Position numbers and translations under genes: made by a program
Shown: piece by piece, positions 33,441-40,999 of the stretch
How positions within the stretch are numbered: the first letter of the stretch is position 1
Layout: each line of letters opens with the position of its first letter
The notes under the pieces: generated by a model
What the model was told of the DNA's origin: nothing
Seen by the model: only the letters and a program-made list of their open reading frames with translations
Database searches by the model: none
Assembly: GCA_947492185.1 (NCBI GenBank)
Contig: CANLMR010000004.1
Location: forward strand, 62,001 to 126,000
DNA: 64,000 nt
Reading direction: 5' to 3'
Origin: an uncultured Tenacibaculum sp.
Lineage (GTDB): Bacteria > Bacteroidota > Bacteroidia > Flavobacteriales > Flavobacteriaceae

Positions 33441-34037
33441 TTATCGATATACTTTTCGTTTTTCAATTTTTACTTCTCCTTCTTTTTCCAGTTGTTTAAT
33501 GGCACGTATTACAGTTTCAACTCTTAGTCCTAATAAATCTGAGATCTGTTGACGTGTATATTCAATTTTTAGATTGAATTTACCAGAGATTTTATGAACA
33601 TCATCTTTTAAATAATCAAAGAATCTTAAAATTCTATGTCCTGGTTCCTGACTTGAAATTTCAGAGGCAATAATAGCTTTGTAATACAATCGTTTTGCTA
33701 AACTTTTTGTTATTGTTAAATGAATATCCTGATTTGTACTTAATAGTTCGAAAAATCGTTCTTTTGTAATAATGTAAATGCTACAATTTTCAATTGCCTC
33801 CGCACTTGCAGGATAATCAATATCTATAAATAATGGAGGTTCTCCAAAACTTTGTCCTTTATAGAAAATACCTTGTATGAATTCTTTACCATCATCATTA
33901 AAATTATTCATTTTTACAATTCCATTTCGAATTTGATAATAATTTCTCGCATTAGAATTTTGGTTAAAGATGATTTCTCCTTTATCAAATTCCTTTATTT
34001 CAGCATTAAATTCTATTAGTTTTTCTTCAGGTATCAT
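33441..34037 (-). CDS. CRP/FNR-family regulator next to truncated hemoglobin gene
   Basis: 198 residues: cyclic-nucleotide-binding-like beta-roll (FDKGEIIFNQNSNARNYYQIRNG, in part; GQSFGEPPLF is the phosphate-cassette-like turn) and a winged helix-turn-helix (YTRQQISDLLGLRVETVIRAIKQLEKEG). No N-terminal Cys cluster, so not a classical Fe-S FNR. It is divergent from the hemoglobin gene with 69 bp between the start codons, in which a TGA-N6-TCA site lies (34042-34053). The site overlaps the ribosome-binding region of this gene, so autorepression and activation of the hemoglobin are both plausible. Confidence 0.9.
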   Translation of the reverse strand: MIPEEKLIEFNAEIKEFDKGEIIFNQNSNARNYYQIRNGIVKMNNFNDDGKEFIQGIFYKGQSFGEPPLFIDIDYPASAEAIENCSIYIITKERFFELLSTNQDIHLTITKSLAKRLYYKAIIASEISSQEPGHRILRFFDYLKDDVHKISGKFNLKIEYTRQQISDLLGLRVETVIRAIKQLEKEGEVKIEKRKVYR

Positions 34038-34041
34038 ATTG

Positions 34042-34053
34042 TGATTTTAGTCA
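34042..34053. promoter_or_regulatory. CRP/FNR-like operator in front of hemoglobin and regulator genes
   Basis: TGATTTTAGTCA inside TGTGATTTTAGTCATA, a TGA-N6-TCA dyad close to the E. coli CRP half-site TGTGA. Its centre is about 34 bp upstream of a TAnnTTT(A) promoter-like element of the hemoglobin gene (34078-34085). An almost identical site lies at 34877-34896. Confidence 0.65.
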
Positions 34054-34069
34054 TAAAGTAACCTCAGTA

Positions 34070-34085
34070 TAAAAGTATACTTTTA
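34070..34085. promoter_or_regulatory. 16-bp perfect palindrome at hemoglobin promoter
   Basis: TAAAAGTATACTTTTA is fully self-complementary. It contains TACTTTTA, one base off the TAnnTTTG -7 element, and lies 22 bp before the hemoglobin ATG. It may be only a symmetrical promoter or a second operator. Confidence 0.4.
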
Positions 34086-34106
34086 CAGCGATAAATTATT
34101 GGTTGA

Positions 34107-34502
34107 ATGGCTAAGAAACAAATTGAAAATAGAGAGGATGTCTTTGTGTTAGTATCCACATTTTATGATAAGATTAAAAAGGATGATGTAATAGGTGAAT
34201 TCTTCTTAGAAACAATTCCAGAGGAAGAATGGGATGATCATTTATTAAAACTTACTGATTTCTGGGAAACAAATTTATTCTTCGTTAGAAAGTTCAAAGG
34301 AAATCCTATTAAAGCTCATAGAGATGTAGATGCAAATTTCAATAATTCAATTCAACAAGAACATTTTGGGCGATGGTTACAACTTTGGTTTTCTACAGTA
34401 GATGAACTTTTCTTTGGTGAAAAAGCCACTCAAGCAAAAGAAAGAGCACGAAATATAGCTTCTATGCTCTTCTTTAAAATATATGCGCATCGATTAAAAT
34501 AG
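34107..34502 (+). CDS. Group III truncated hemoglobin
   Basis: 131 residues, with helices of the 2-on-2 globin fold: FYDKIKKDDVIGEFF near the N-terminus, a WETNLFF segment, KAHRDVDANF and the proximal haem-ligand His in EHFGRWLQLW (about residue 85). Group III globins bind oxygen, nitric oxide or sulfide ligands; protection from nitrosative stress or a ferryl chemistry role has been proposed. It is divergent from a CRP/FNR regulator with an operator-like dyad about 60 bp upstream, so regulation by that protein is likely. The last 9 bp overlap the convergent small membrane protein gene. Confidence 0.93.
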   Translation: MAKKQIENREDVFVLVSTFYDKIKKDDVIGEFFLETIPEEEWDDHLLKLTDFWETNLFFVRKFKGNPIKAHRDVDANFNNSIQQEHFGRWLQLWFSTVDELFFGEKATQAKERARNIASMLFFKIYAHRLK

Positions 34503-34832
34503 CTTTGGTAGTTGAAAGATTACTAAAAGTGCATTTGTAATAATACTTATAATTCCTAGCCAAACTACATATTTAAAAGCGCGTTGACTAAAAGCAGCTG
34601 CATTTGTTCCCATTGCAGTTACAGATGAAATTGTTACAATTAAAAAAGAAAAACCTTTATGTAAAGCTAATCCAATAGCTATAGATGAAATCATTGTACT
34701 AACCATTACAAACAATATTGTAATTCCAAAACTGTTTTCCTGCTCCTTTTCTATTTTATTATTAATTATTTCGATTATAGAAGTGTTTTTTTTGGTGGTA
34801 GTTGTAACTGTAATATTTTTAGCGGTAATCAT
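34494..34832 (-). CDS. Small membrane protein, co-regulated with hemoglobin (unknown)
   Basis: 112 residues: a soluble Thr-rich N-terminus (MITAKNITVTTTTKKNTSI), then three hydrophobic helices (about 37-57, 61-82 and 89-107). I do not recognise a family. Its promoter region carries a perfect TAACTTTG -7 element (34850-34857 on this strand) and a dyad AATATGA-N6-TCATATT centred 33 bp upstream of it, the same arrangement as at the hemoglobin gene. The 3' ends of the two genes overlap by 9 bp. A shared role in respiration or nitric oxide response is an inference from regulation only. Confidence 0.6.
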   Translation of the reverse strand: MITAKNITVTTTTKKNTSIIEIINNKIEKEQENSFGITILFVMVSTMISSIAIGLALHKGFSFLIVTISSVTAMGTNAAAFSQRAFKYVVWLGIISIITNALLVIFQLPKLF

Positions 34833-34849
34833 AATTATTAATTTTATTA

Positions 34850-34857
34850 CAAAGTTA
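34850..34857 (-). promoter_or_regulatory. Promoter -7 element of the small membrane protein gene
   Basis: TAACTTTG on the minus strand, an exact TAnnTTTG, 18 bp upstream of the ATG at 34832. Confidence 0.6.
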
Positions 34858-34876
34858 GATTCACAATATCTTTTAA

Positions 34877-34896
34877 AATATGATTTTGGTCATATT
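34877..34896. promoter_or_regulatory. CRP/FNR-like operator of the small membrane protein gene
   Basis: AATATGA-TTTTGG-TCATATT, a perfect 7-bp dyad with a 6-bp spacer. The core TGATTTTGGTCATA differs in one base from the site at 34042-34055 and is centred 33 bp upstream of the -7 element, the position expected for activation (about -41 to -44 from the start of transcription). Confidence 0.65.
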
Positions 34897-34956
34897 GGTT
34901 AAAAAACTTCTGTTTTTTAAAGGTTATTTATATCTTCACATTTCAAATCTAAAAAT

Positions 34957-36972
34957 GTGTCAACACAAATAGTTTTATATATCATAATTGCTTTATTGGT
35001 TGGAGTAGCTGTAGCTTATTTTCAATACTTTTTTAAGGTAAAAAAAACTCCAAAGCACCATGTTTTATTATTTGTTTTAAGAACATTGAGTATTTTCTTT
35101 TTATTATTGCTACTAATTAATCCGCTAATAAAAATTCAAGAAACAACAGATATAAAACCTAAACTTTCTGTTCTTGTAGATAATTCCCTATCAACTTCTT
35201 TTTTCAAAGAAGAAAAAAAAGTAGGTGATTTATTTAATCAATTTAAAAATTCAAATAAACTTTCGGATAAATTTGATATCGATTTTTTCTCTTTTGGTGG
35301 AGATGTTAAAGCAATAGATAGTTTAACGTTCAACGAAACTCATACGAATATTCATAAGGCTGTAAAATCAATTAATAACCTTCATAAAGATGAATCAGGA
35401 GCTATAATTTTAATTTCTGATGGAAATCAAACTATTGGTGAAGATTACGCATATGTAAATTCTAAAAAATCTGTTTATCCATTGGTAATTGGTGATACTA
35501 CTAAATATGAAGATATTAAGATTGCTCAATTAAATGTGAATAAATACAGTTACATTAATAATAAGTTTCCTGTTGAAGCTTTAATTCAATATGATGGTAA
35601 TAAATCAATTAATACTGTATATTCAATTTATAAGTCTGGGAAAAAAGTATTTTCAAAAACACTTAATCTATCAAAAGAAAATAATTCAGTTACGGTTACT
35701 GCTAATTTATCTTCAAATAAAGAAGGAGTGCATTATTACTCAGCTACAATAAGTAAACTTTCTGCTGAGAAAAATATAAAAAACAATTCAAAAGTTTTTT
35801 CCGTTGAAGTTATAGATGAACAAGCTAAAGTACTTATTCTTACTTCTATTTTGCATCCAGATTTAGGTGCTTTTACAAAAGCAATAGAAAGTAACAAACA
35901 ACGAAGTGTAACTGTATCTACGGTTACTAAGTTTAAAGGAAGTTTTGATGAATATCAATTTGTAATTGCTTATCAACCAAATATTTATTTCAAACCATTT
36001 TTTAATGAAAGAAAATCTAATTTTTTAGTTGTAACAGGAACAAAATCGGATTGGAATTTTATCAATACTCTGGAATTAGGAATCAGTAAATCGTCAATAA
36101 ATCAATCTGAAGATTATAACTCAAGTTATAACAGTAATTATTTAACGTTTATACAGAATAATATAGGTTTTAATGATTTTCCCCCATTGAAAGATAAATT
36201 TGGAGCAGTAACTGCTAAAGATCATCAAAGTTTATTGTATCAAAAATTAAAAGGTTTTACAACGGAAGAACCTTTATTGGCAACCTTTGAAAAAGGAGAA
36301 CAGAAGTTTGGAGTGTTGTTTGGTGAAGGAATATGGAAATGGAGAGCAGCAAGTTATTTGAAAGAAACAAGTTTTCAAGAATTTGATGCTTTTATTGGAA
36401 ATTTAGTTCAGTTTTTATCTTCTAATAAGAAAAGAAAACGTTTAGATGTTAAAATTGAAAACTTCTATTTAGCCAATCAAACTATTGATGTTTCAGCTTT
36501 GTATTTAGATAATAATTTCAAATTTGATAGTAGAGCTTCAATTCAAATTGCAATTGAAAATATAAATACAAAAGAGCAAAAGATTTTTCCTTTTTCATTA
36601 TCAAATAATTCATTTAGAGTTGAAGTAGATGGATTAGTCCCTGGAGATTATTCTTATCAAATATCAGTAGAAAGTCAATCGATTAAAAAATCAGGTAGAT
36701 TTAAAGTTGCAGATTTTCAAATTGAAGAGCAGTTTACAAATTCGAATAAAGAAAAACTTAAAGAATTGGCCTCGAAATCAAATGGGAATTTATTTTACTG
36801 GAACCAACAAAATAATTTAATTGAGCAATTAGCTGACGATAAAAAATATTTTATAGTTCAGAAATCGATAGAAAAGGAGAGAGGTTTAATTCATTGGAAA
36901 TGGTTACTATTTGTAATAGTTGGTTTGTTAACTCTAGAATGGTTTCTTAGAAAATATTACGGTAAGATATAA
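34957..36972 (+). CDS. VWA-like membrane protein (BatA/BatB-like architecture)
   Basis: 671 residues. Two N-terminal membrane helices (about 5-25 and 40-58) are followed by a von Willebrand A-like domain (PKLSVLVDNSLSTSFF, about 70-85, and AIILISDGNQTIGEDY), a long exported central part, and a C-terminal membrane helix (about 644-662) with a short basic tail. The metal-site pattern DNSLSTS is close to the DxSxS MIDAS. The start is GTG at 34957; an ATG two bases earlier opens a five-codon ORF (34955-34972) that overlaps it. The stop shares a base with the next ATG (TAATG). Such proteins are common in Bacteroidota; the function is unknown. Confidence 0.8.
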   Translation: MSTQIVLYIIIALLVGVAVAYFQYFFKVKKTPKHHVLLFVLRTLSIFFLLLLLINPLIKIQETTDIKPKLSVLVDNSLSTSFFKEEKKVGDLFNQFKNSNKLSDKFDIDFFSFGGDVKAIDSLTFNETHTNIHKAVKSINNLHKDESGAIILISDGNQTIGEDYAYVNSKKSVYPLVIGDTTKYEDIKIAQLNVNKYSYINNKFPVEALIQYDGNKSINTVYSIYKSGKKVFSKTLNLSKENNSVTVTANLSSNKEGVHYYSATISKLSAEKNIKNNSKVFSVEVIDEQAKVLILTSILHPDLGAFTKAIESNKQRSVTVSTVTKFKGSFDEYQFVIAYQPNIYFKPFFNERKSNFLVVTGTKSDWNFINTLELGISKSSINQSEDYNSSYNSNYLTFIQNNIGFNDFPPLKDKFGAVTAKDHQSLLYQKLKGFTTEEPLLATFEKGEQKFGVLFGEGIWKWRAASYLKETSFQEFDAFIGNLVQFLSSNKKRKRLDVKIENFYLANQTIDVSALYLDNNFKFDSRASIQIAIENINTKEQKIFPFSLSNNSFRVEVDGLVPGDYSYQISVESQSIKKSGRFKVADFQIEEQFTNSNKEKLKELASKSNGNLFYWNQQNNLIEQLADDKKYFIVQKSIEKERGLIHWKWLLFVIVGLLTLEWFLRKYYGKI

Positions 36973-37151
36973 TGTTAGAATATTTTTTTCAGTGTCCATA
37001 TTGTTGGGAAGAAATATCAATGTTGTTAGATAGAAGTGTTTCAGAAGTTTATATTGAAGATTGTGAAATTTGTTGTAATCCAATACAAATTAATACAATG
37101 TTTGACAACAATGAATTGATTAGTTTTGAAGTTAAAAATATAGAACAATGA
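36972..37151 (+). CDS. CPXCG-type small cysteine-rich protein
   Basis: 59 residues: MLEYFFQCPYCWEEISMLLD ... IEDCEICCNPIQI. Two Cys pairs (CPYC and CEIC) 23 residues apart make a zinc-ribbon-like protein, matching the CPXCG family of small Cys-rich proteins. It is coupled on both sides: the ATG shares a base with the upstream stop and the TGA overlaps the thioesterase ATG (ATGA). Too short to be listed by simple length filters but clearly real by coupling and composition. The role is unknown. Confidence 0.8.
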   Translation: MLEYFFQCPYCWEEISMLLDRSVSEVYIEDCEICCNPIQINTMFDNNELISFEVKNIEQ

Positions 37152-37543
37152 TGAAATTTCATACGAGAAAATGGGTAAAGCCAGAAGATTTGAATCCTAA
37201 TGGAACTTTATTTGGAGGAAGATTGTTACAATGGATTGATGAGGAAGTTGCCTTGTATGCAATAATTCAATTAGAGATTCCAAAAACAGTAACAAAATTT
37301 ATGTCAGAAATAGATTTTGTTAGCTCAGCTAGAAAAGGAGATATTATTGAAATAGGTATAGATGTTGTTAAGTTTGGAAGAACATCAATTACACTTAGTT
37401 GTAAAGTTAGAAATAAATTAACTCGAAAAGATATCATAACTATTGATAAAATAATTATGGTAAGTTTAGATAAAGAAGGAAACCCTGTGCCACATGGCAA
37501 AACAAGAATAGAATACGTAAAAGATCGACTAGATAAACAATAA
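37148..37543 (+). CDS. Acyl-CoA thioesterase (hotdog fold, YciA-like)
   Basis: 131 residues. MMKFHTRKWVKPEDLNPNGT, then LFGGRLLQWIDEEVALYA, is the hotdog active-site helix with the catalytic Asp, as in YciA and related acyl-CoA thioesterases that hydrolyse acyl-CoA to free acid. No signal peptide, cytosolic. It is coupled to the CPXCG gene upstream (4 bp overlap) and followed by the SPFH gene after 10 bp. Substrate chain length is not evident. Confidence 0.9.
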   Translation: MMKFHTRKWVKPEDLNPNGTLFGGRLLQWIDEEVALYAIIQLEIPKTVTKFMSEIDFVSSARKGDIIEIGIDVVKFGRTSITLSCKVRNKLTRKDIITIDKIIMVSLDKEGNPVPHGKTRIEYVKDRLDKQ

Positions 37544-37553
37544 ACTTAATATT

Positions 37554-38381
37554 ATGAATAAACAAGCGAATTTTGATTTTCCGAAGAGGGGAGTGTTTAT
37601 TATTCCAATACTTATCTTCTTTTTTATTTTTTTAATTAAATCTACAGAAACTATTGACACCGGTGAAGCTGGAGTAGTGTGGAGATTTTTTGGTGGTGTA
37701 GATCCTGATCAAGAACCATTAGGGGAAGGTTTTCACATTATAGCTCCATGGAATAATGTATTTGTATACAATGTGAAACAACAATCTATTTCTGATGTAA
37801 TGAAGGTTTTATCTGTAAATGGATTAGAGGTAACAGTAAACGGAACAGTTTGGTTTAAACCAGATTTAAAAAATTTGGGTTATTTGCATAAAACTAGAGG
37901 TAGAGATTACATTAAAGACATTCTAGACCCAGCAATTAATGCAGCAGCGAGAAGTGTTGTTGGACGTTATACTCCTGAACAATTATATTCAAGTAAGAGA
38001 GATGTAATTGAGAAGGAAATTTTAGAAGAAGTAAGCAAGGAATTAGAAGATCAATATATTAAGGTTAATAAAGTTTTAGTAGAAGATGTTCAATTACCTA
38101 AAACGATTAAAGAAGCTATTGAAAGAAAACTAAGACAAGAACAAGAAGCTTTAGAATATGAGTTTAGATTAGCAAAGGCTAAGAAAGAAGCAGAGCGTCA
38201 AAAAATTGATGCCGAAGGAAAAGCAGCAGCAAACCGAATTTTAAGTGCTTCTTTAACAGATAAGATATTACAAGAAAAAGGAATTGAGGCTACTTTAAAG
38301 TTATCTGAGTCGCCAAATAGTAAAGTTGTACTAATTGGTTCTGGTAAAAGTGGAATGCCAATAATTTTAGGAAATCAATAA
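37554..38381 (+). CDS. SPFH/Band-7 (prohibitin-like) membrane protein
   Basis: 275 residues: one N-terminal membrane helix (FIIPILIFFFIFLIKS, about 15-32), an SPFH domain (TIDTGEAGVVWRFFGGVD ... about 35-190) and a charged coiled-coil (RQEQEALEYEFRLAKAKKEA, about 195-225) that should drive oligomerisation. Prohibitin-like proteins organise membrane domains and can modulate FtsH-type proteases. It is the last gene of the VWA, CPXCG, thioesterase, SPFH run. No terminator follows within 150 bp. Confidence 0.88.
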   Translation: MNKQANFDFPKRGVFIIPILIFFFIFLIKSTETIDTGEAGVVWRFFGGVDPDQEPLGEGFHIIAPWNNVFVYNVKQQSISDVMKVLSVNGLEVTVNGTVWFKPDLKNLGYLHKTRGRDYIKDILDPAINAAARSVVGRYTPEQLYSSKRDVIEKEILEEVSKELEDQYIKVNKVLVEDVQLPKTIKEAIERKLRQEQEALEYEFRLAKAKKEAERQKIDAEGKAAANRILSASLTDKILQEKGIEATLKLSESPNSKVVLIGSGKSGMPIILGNQ

Positions 38382-38770
38382 ACGTTAAAAAGTGTTTAAA
38401 ACTATTGATTTTAACTTTAATAATCTTAAAAAAAAGTTAATAGCATTATAAACATGTAACAACTTTGAAATTAACTCGTCAATTATATAAATTACTTCCT
38501 TAAAAGTTAGTGATTAGTTAGTTTTTGATAGTTGATTGAAAGAGCTCTAGATTTAGTAATCTAGAGCTTTTTTTATGATTTATAAATACAAATAACTGGC
38601 TGTTATTTAGGTTTTTGTGAAATTGTTCTGATTTTAAACCATTTTGTTCGCTTTTTGGGTTTTATTTTTTTTCTTGTGATTAAAGTAATTCTTTTGTTTA
38701 GTCGAATTGATATTCTTTTTCAATTCAAAAATTAACTTTTAAACCCTAAATATTAATCAATCAACAAATC
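38382..38770 (+). other. Intergenic region with a distal terminator
   Basis: 389 bp without a protein gene that I can support. A strong plus-strand terminator lies at 38543-38574, about 160 bp past the SPFH stop, so the operon either has a long 3' UTR or a small RNA of roughly 100 nt is made here. The remainder (38575-38770) is the promoter region of the secreted hydrolase gene. Confidence 0.5.
38543..38574 (+). terminator. Terminator downstream of the SPFH operon
   Basis: 11-bp stem AGCTCTAGATT / AATCTAGAGCT with a 4-nt loop followed by six T. Confidence 0.92.
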
Positions 38771-39913
38771 ATGAAAAAAATTACCCTTTCATTTACTTTT
38801 TTTATGTTTTTTGTTCTTTCTCTTTTTGCTCAAGAGTATGAGGTAGAAAATTTCACAAAAACATTTACAGATTCTAATCGAAGAAACCGAAGAGTCACAA
38901 CTAAAATTTATTATCCTAAACAACAATCTACAACCAATGAAAATTATCCTGTAATTGTTTTCGGACATGGCTTTGTAATGAATTATTCTGCTTATGAAAA
39001 TTTCTTCGATACTTTAGTTTCTAAAGGATATATTATTGCTTTTGTAACAACTGAAGGATCAGTATTTGCAAATCATAAAGACTATGCCGAAGATTTAGCT
39101 TTTATGATAAACGAAGTTAAAAACGAAGCTATGGATAATAGTTCACCAATTTTTAATTTGGTTGGAAATACAAATGCACTTTTAGGCCATTCAATGGGGG
39201 GTGGAGCAGCAATTGTTGCAGCTTCTATGGTAGAAGTAAATACTTTAGTAACATTTGCTCCAGCGAAGTTAAGATTCAATACTACAACACCAGCAATGCA
39301 AGTAGTGGAGGAGTCTATTGTTTTTTCAGGAAGTGCCGATGGTGTTACAAAACCAGATGAAAATCACATTCCTTTATATAATAGTTTAGGTTCTAGTTGT
39401 AAATACTTTATTAGTATTACTGGAGGAGCACATTGTTATTATGCTAAACCAAATGGATATTGTGATTTTGGAGAACGTTTTTCTTCTAGAAATATTTCAG
39501 TAACTAGAAGTGAACAGCAAGAAATAATGTTTACTTATGTTATACCATGGTTAGATTATAAATTGAAAAATGATACTTCTTCTTATGATTTATTTCAAGA
39601 CACTTTAAATAATGCAACAGAAGTAACTTATGAAAATAATTGTAGTATAGAATTTAATAGTGATGTAGAGAAATTACCAGAGTCTAGTTTTAGTGTTCAA
39701 GTTGGGCCAAATCCAACAACATCATTTGTAAATATAAATTCATCAGATGAATATGAAATTGAAAGAGTAGAAGTGTATAATCAGTTTGGAAAACTTTTCC
39801 TCAATTCTAAAGGTAAGCAAGTGGTTGATTTGTCTAGCTTACAGCGAGGTGTTTATTTGATGAAAGTTTACTCAAAAGGAAAAACAATAACAAAAAAAAT
39901 AGTTGTTGAGTAA
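38771..39913 (+). CDS. Secreted alpha/beta hydrolase with T9SS sorting domain
   Basis: 380 residues: signal peptide (KKITLSFTFFMFFVLSLFA), a dienelactone-hydrolase/chlorophyllase-like fold with VIVFGHGFVMNYS (oxyanion region) and LLGHSMGGGAAIV (nucleophile Ser near residue 139), and a final His in GGAHCYY. The last about 75 residues form a type IX secretion C-terminal domain (VGPNPTTSFVNINSS ... ; VYLMKVYSKGKTITKKIVVE). It is therefore exported across the outer membrane, perhaps as a polyester- or ester-degrading enzyme. The substrate is unknown. Its stop lies in the left arm of a bidirectional terminator. Confidence 0.88.
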   Translation: MKKITLSFTFFMFFVLSLFAQEYEVENFTKTFTDSNRRNRRVTTKIYYPKQQSTTNENYPVIVFGHGFVMNYSAYENFFDTLVSKGYIIAFVTTEGSVFANHKDYAEDLAFMINEVKNEAMDNSSPIFNLVGNTNALLGHSMGGGAAIVAASMVEVNTLVTFAPAKLRFNTTTPAMQVVEESIVFSGSADGVTKPDENHIPLYNSLGSSCKYFISITGGAHCYYAKPNGYCDFGERFSSRNISVTRSEQQEIMFTYVIPWLDYKLKNDTSSYDLFQDTLNNATEVTYENNCSIEFNSDVEKLPESSFSVQVGPNPTTSFVNINSSDEYEIERVEVYNQFGKLFLNSKGKQVVDLSSLQRGVYLMKVYSKGKTITKKIVVE

Positions 39914-39950
39914 ACTAAAAAAGCGCTCGTTTAGAGCGCTTTTTTAGTTT
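39912..39950. terminator. Bidirectional terminator holding both flanking stop codons
   Basis: 17-bp perfect stem (39912-39928 with 39934-39950, core AAAAAAGCGCTC) and a 5-nt loop. The stops of the hydrolase gene (39911-39913) and the convergent endonuclease gene (39944-39946) lie within or against the arms. Confidence 0.95.
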
Positions 39951-40996
39951 ATTATAATTTTTTTAGTTGTAAAACTACTATTACTACTCACTTTGAGTAA
40001 GTAAATTCCAGATTTTAAACTTTCTATAGTATATCTATTGCTAATGAAAATAGGACTTTTATCAGAAAATACTTCTTTTCCTAAAACAGAATATACTTTG
40101 ATCTCAGTAATAGTACTTTGAGAAGCTGAAATAGTTATCTTTCTATTATAAGATGGATTTGGAAAGACGCTAACATCGTTTAATTTAGTGATATTATTTA
40201 CACTAGCGGTTACCCATCTATTTTCAGCAGTTGGTCCACCCCAAATTTGAGTAGCCAAGTTTGGATTGTCAATAAAAGGATTTCTATTTCCTTGAGCATA
40301 TTGATTTGCAACATTTTCATGATAATTATTTCTATTATCTTCAATAGTAGAAACAGGATCTTCAGCATTCCATTCTAAGAATAAGTCAATCATATCGTCT
40401 GGAGTTCCAGCAGAACTTCCAATCCCAACAACATTTGGTAAACAACGATCTCCATAACGTAAATACATATACATCATCATACGAGCAACATCACCTTTCC
40501 ATTCATCTCCAGGATACCATCCACCAGAAACATCTCCCGAATTTCCTGAACCATCAGCAAAAGATTTATTACCTCTTTGACTGTTGTATTGAACATCAGA
40601 AGGTCTTAAGTGATGTGCATCTGATCCAGGTCCAGAAGAGCCTAAATTAGGATCACCTAAACTTCTTGGATAAACGTGTTCTCTATTCCAATCTCCTGTG
40701 CTTCCTCCGTTATCATTAATTCCTCTTGTTTTTGCTGTAGTTCCAGAACTACTATATCCATAAATTAATAAGATTTCACTAGCATTATTTGGGTTTACAT
40801 CTGTTGCTTTACAGGCTTCCCAAACATCTGGAGTATAATCTAAAAAGTTACCATGAGTATTAATAATTTTTGTTGCTAATTCTTGTTTTAAAGCTAATCC
40901 GCTTTTTGTTAAGTCAACATCATTATAATAACTCTGTTGCCCGCTAATTGAAATAGCTAGAGAAAATAAAAATATTGAAAGTAATTTTTTAAACAT
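39944..40996 (-). CDS. Secreted endonuclease I (EndA/NucM family) with T9SS sorting domain
   Basis: 350 residues: signal peptide, then an endonuclease I domain with DWNREHVYPRSLG (about 100-112; the His of the beta-beta-alpha metal site) and GSDAHHLRPSDVQYNSQRGN (about 125-145). After residue 260 a T9SS C-terminal domain begins (VFPNPSYNRKITISAS ... GIYLLKVSSNSSFTTKKIII). It degrades extracellular DNA or RNA, probably for nutrient acquisition. It starts 3 bp after the rsmB-type gene's stop, an unusual pairing of a nuclease with an rRNA methyltransferase, likely due to simple readthrough. Confidence 0.93.
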   Translation of the reverse strand: MFKKLLSIFLFSLAISISGQQSYYNDVDLTKSGLALKQELATKIINTHGNFLDYTPDVWEACKATDVNPNNASEILLIYGYSSSGTTAKTRGINDNGGSTGDWNREHVYPRSLGDPNLGSSGPGSDAHHLRPSDVQYNSQRGNKSFADGSGNSGDVSGGWYPGDEWKGDVARMMMYMYLRYGDRCLPNVVGIGSSAGTPDDMIDLFLEWNAEDPVSTIEDNRNNYHENVANQYAQGNRNPFIDNPNLATQIWGGPTAENRWVTASVNNITKLNDVSVFPNPSYNRKITISASQSTITEIKVYSVLGKEVFSDKSPIFISNRYTIESLKSGIYLLKVSSNSSFTTKKIIIN

Positions 40997-40999
40997 AAC

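Noticed and set aside
34107..34502. Truncated hemoglobin as part of a flavohemoprotein
   Set aside because: There is no reductase domain in or after the gene; the length fits a group III globin alone.
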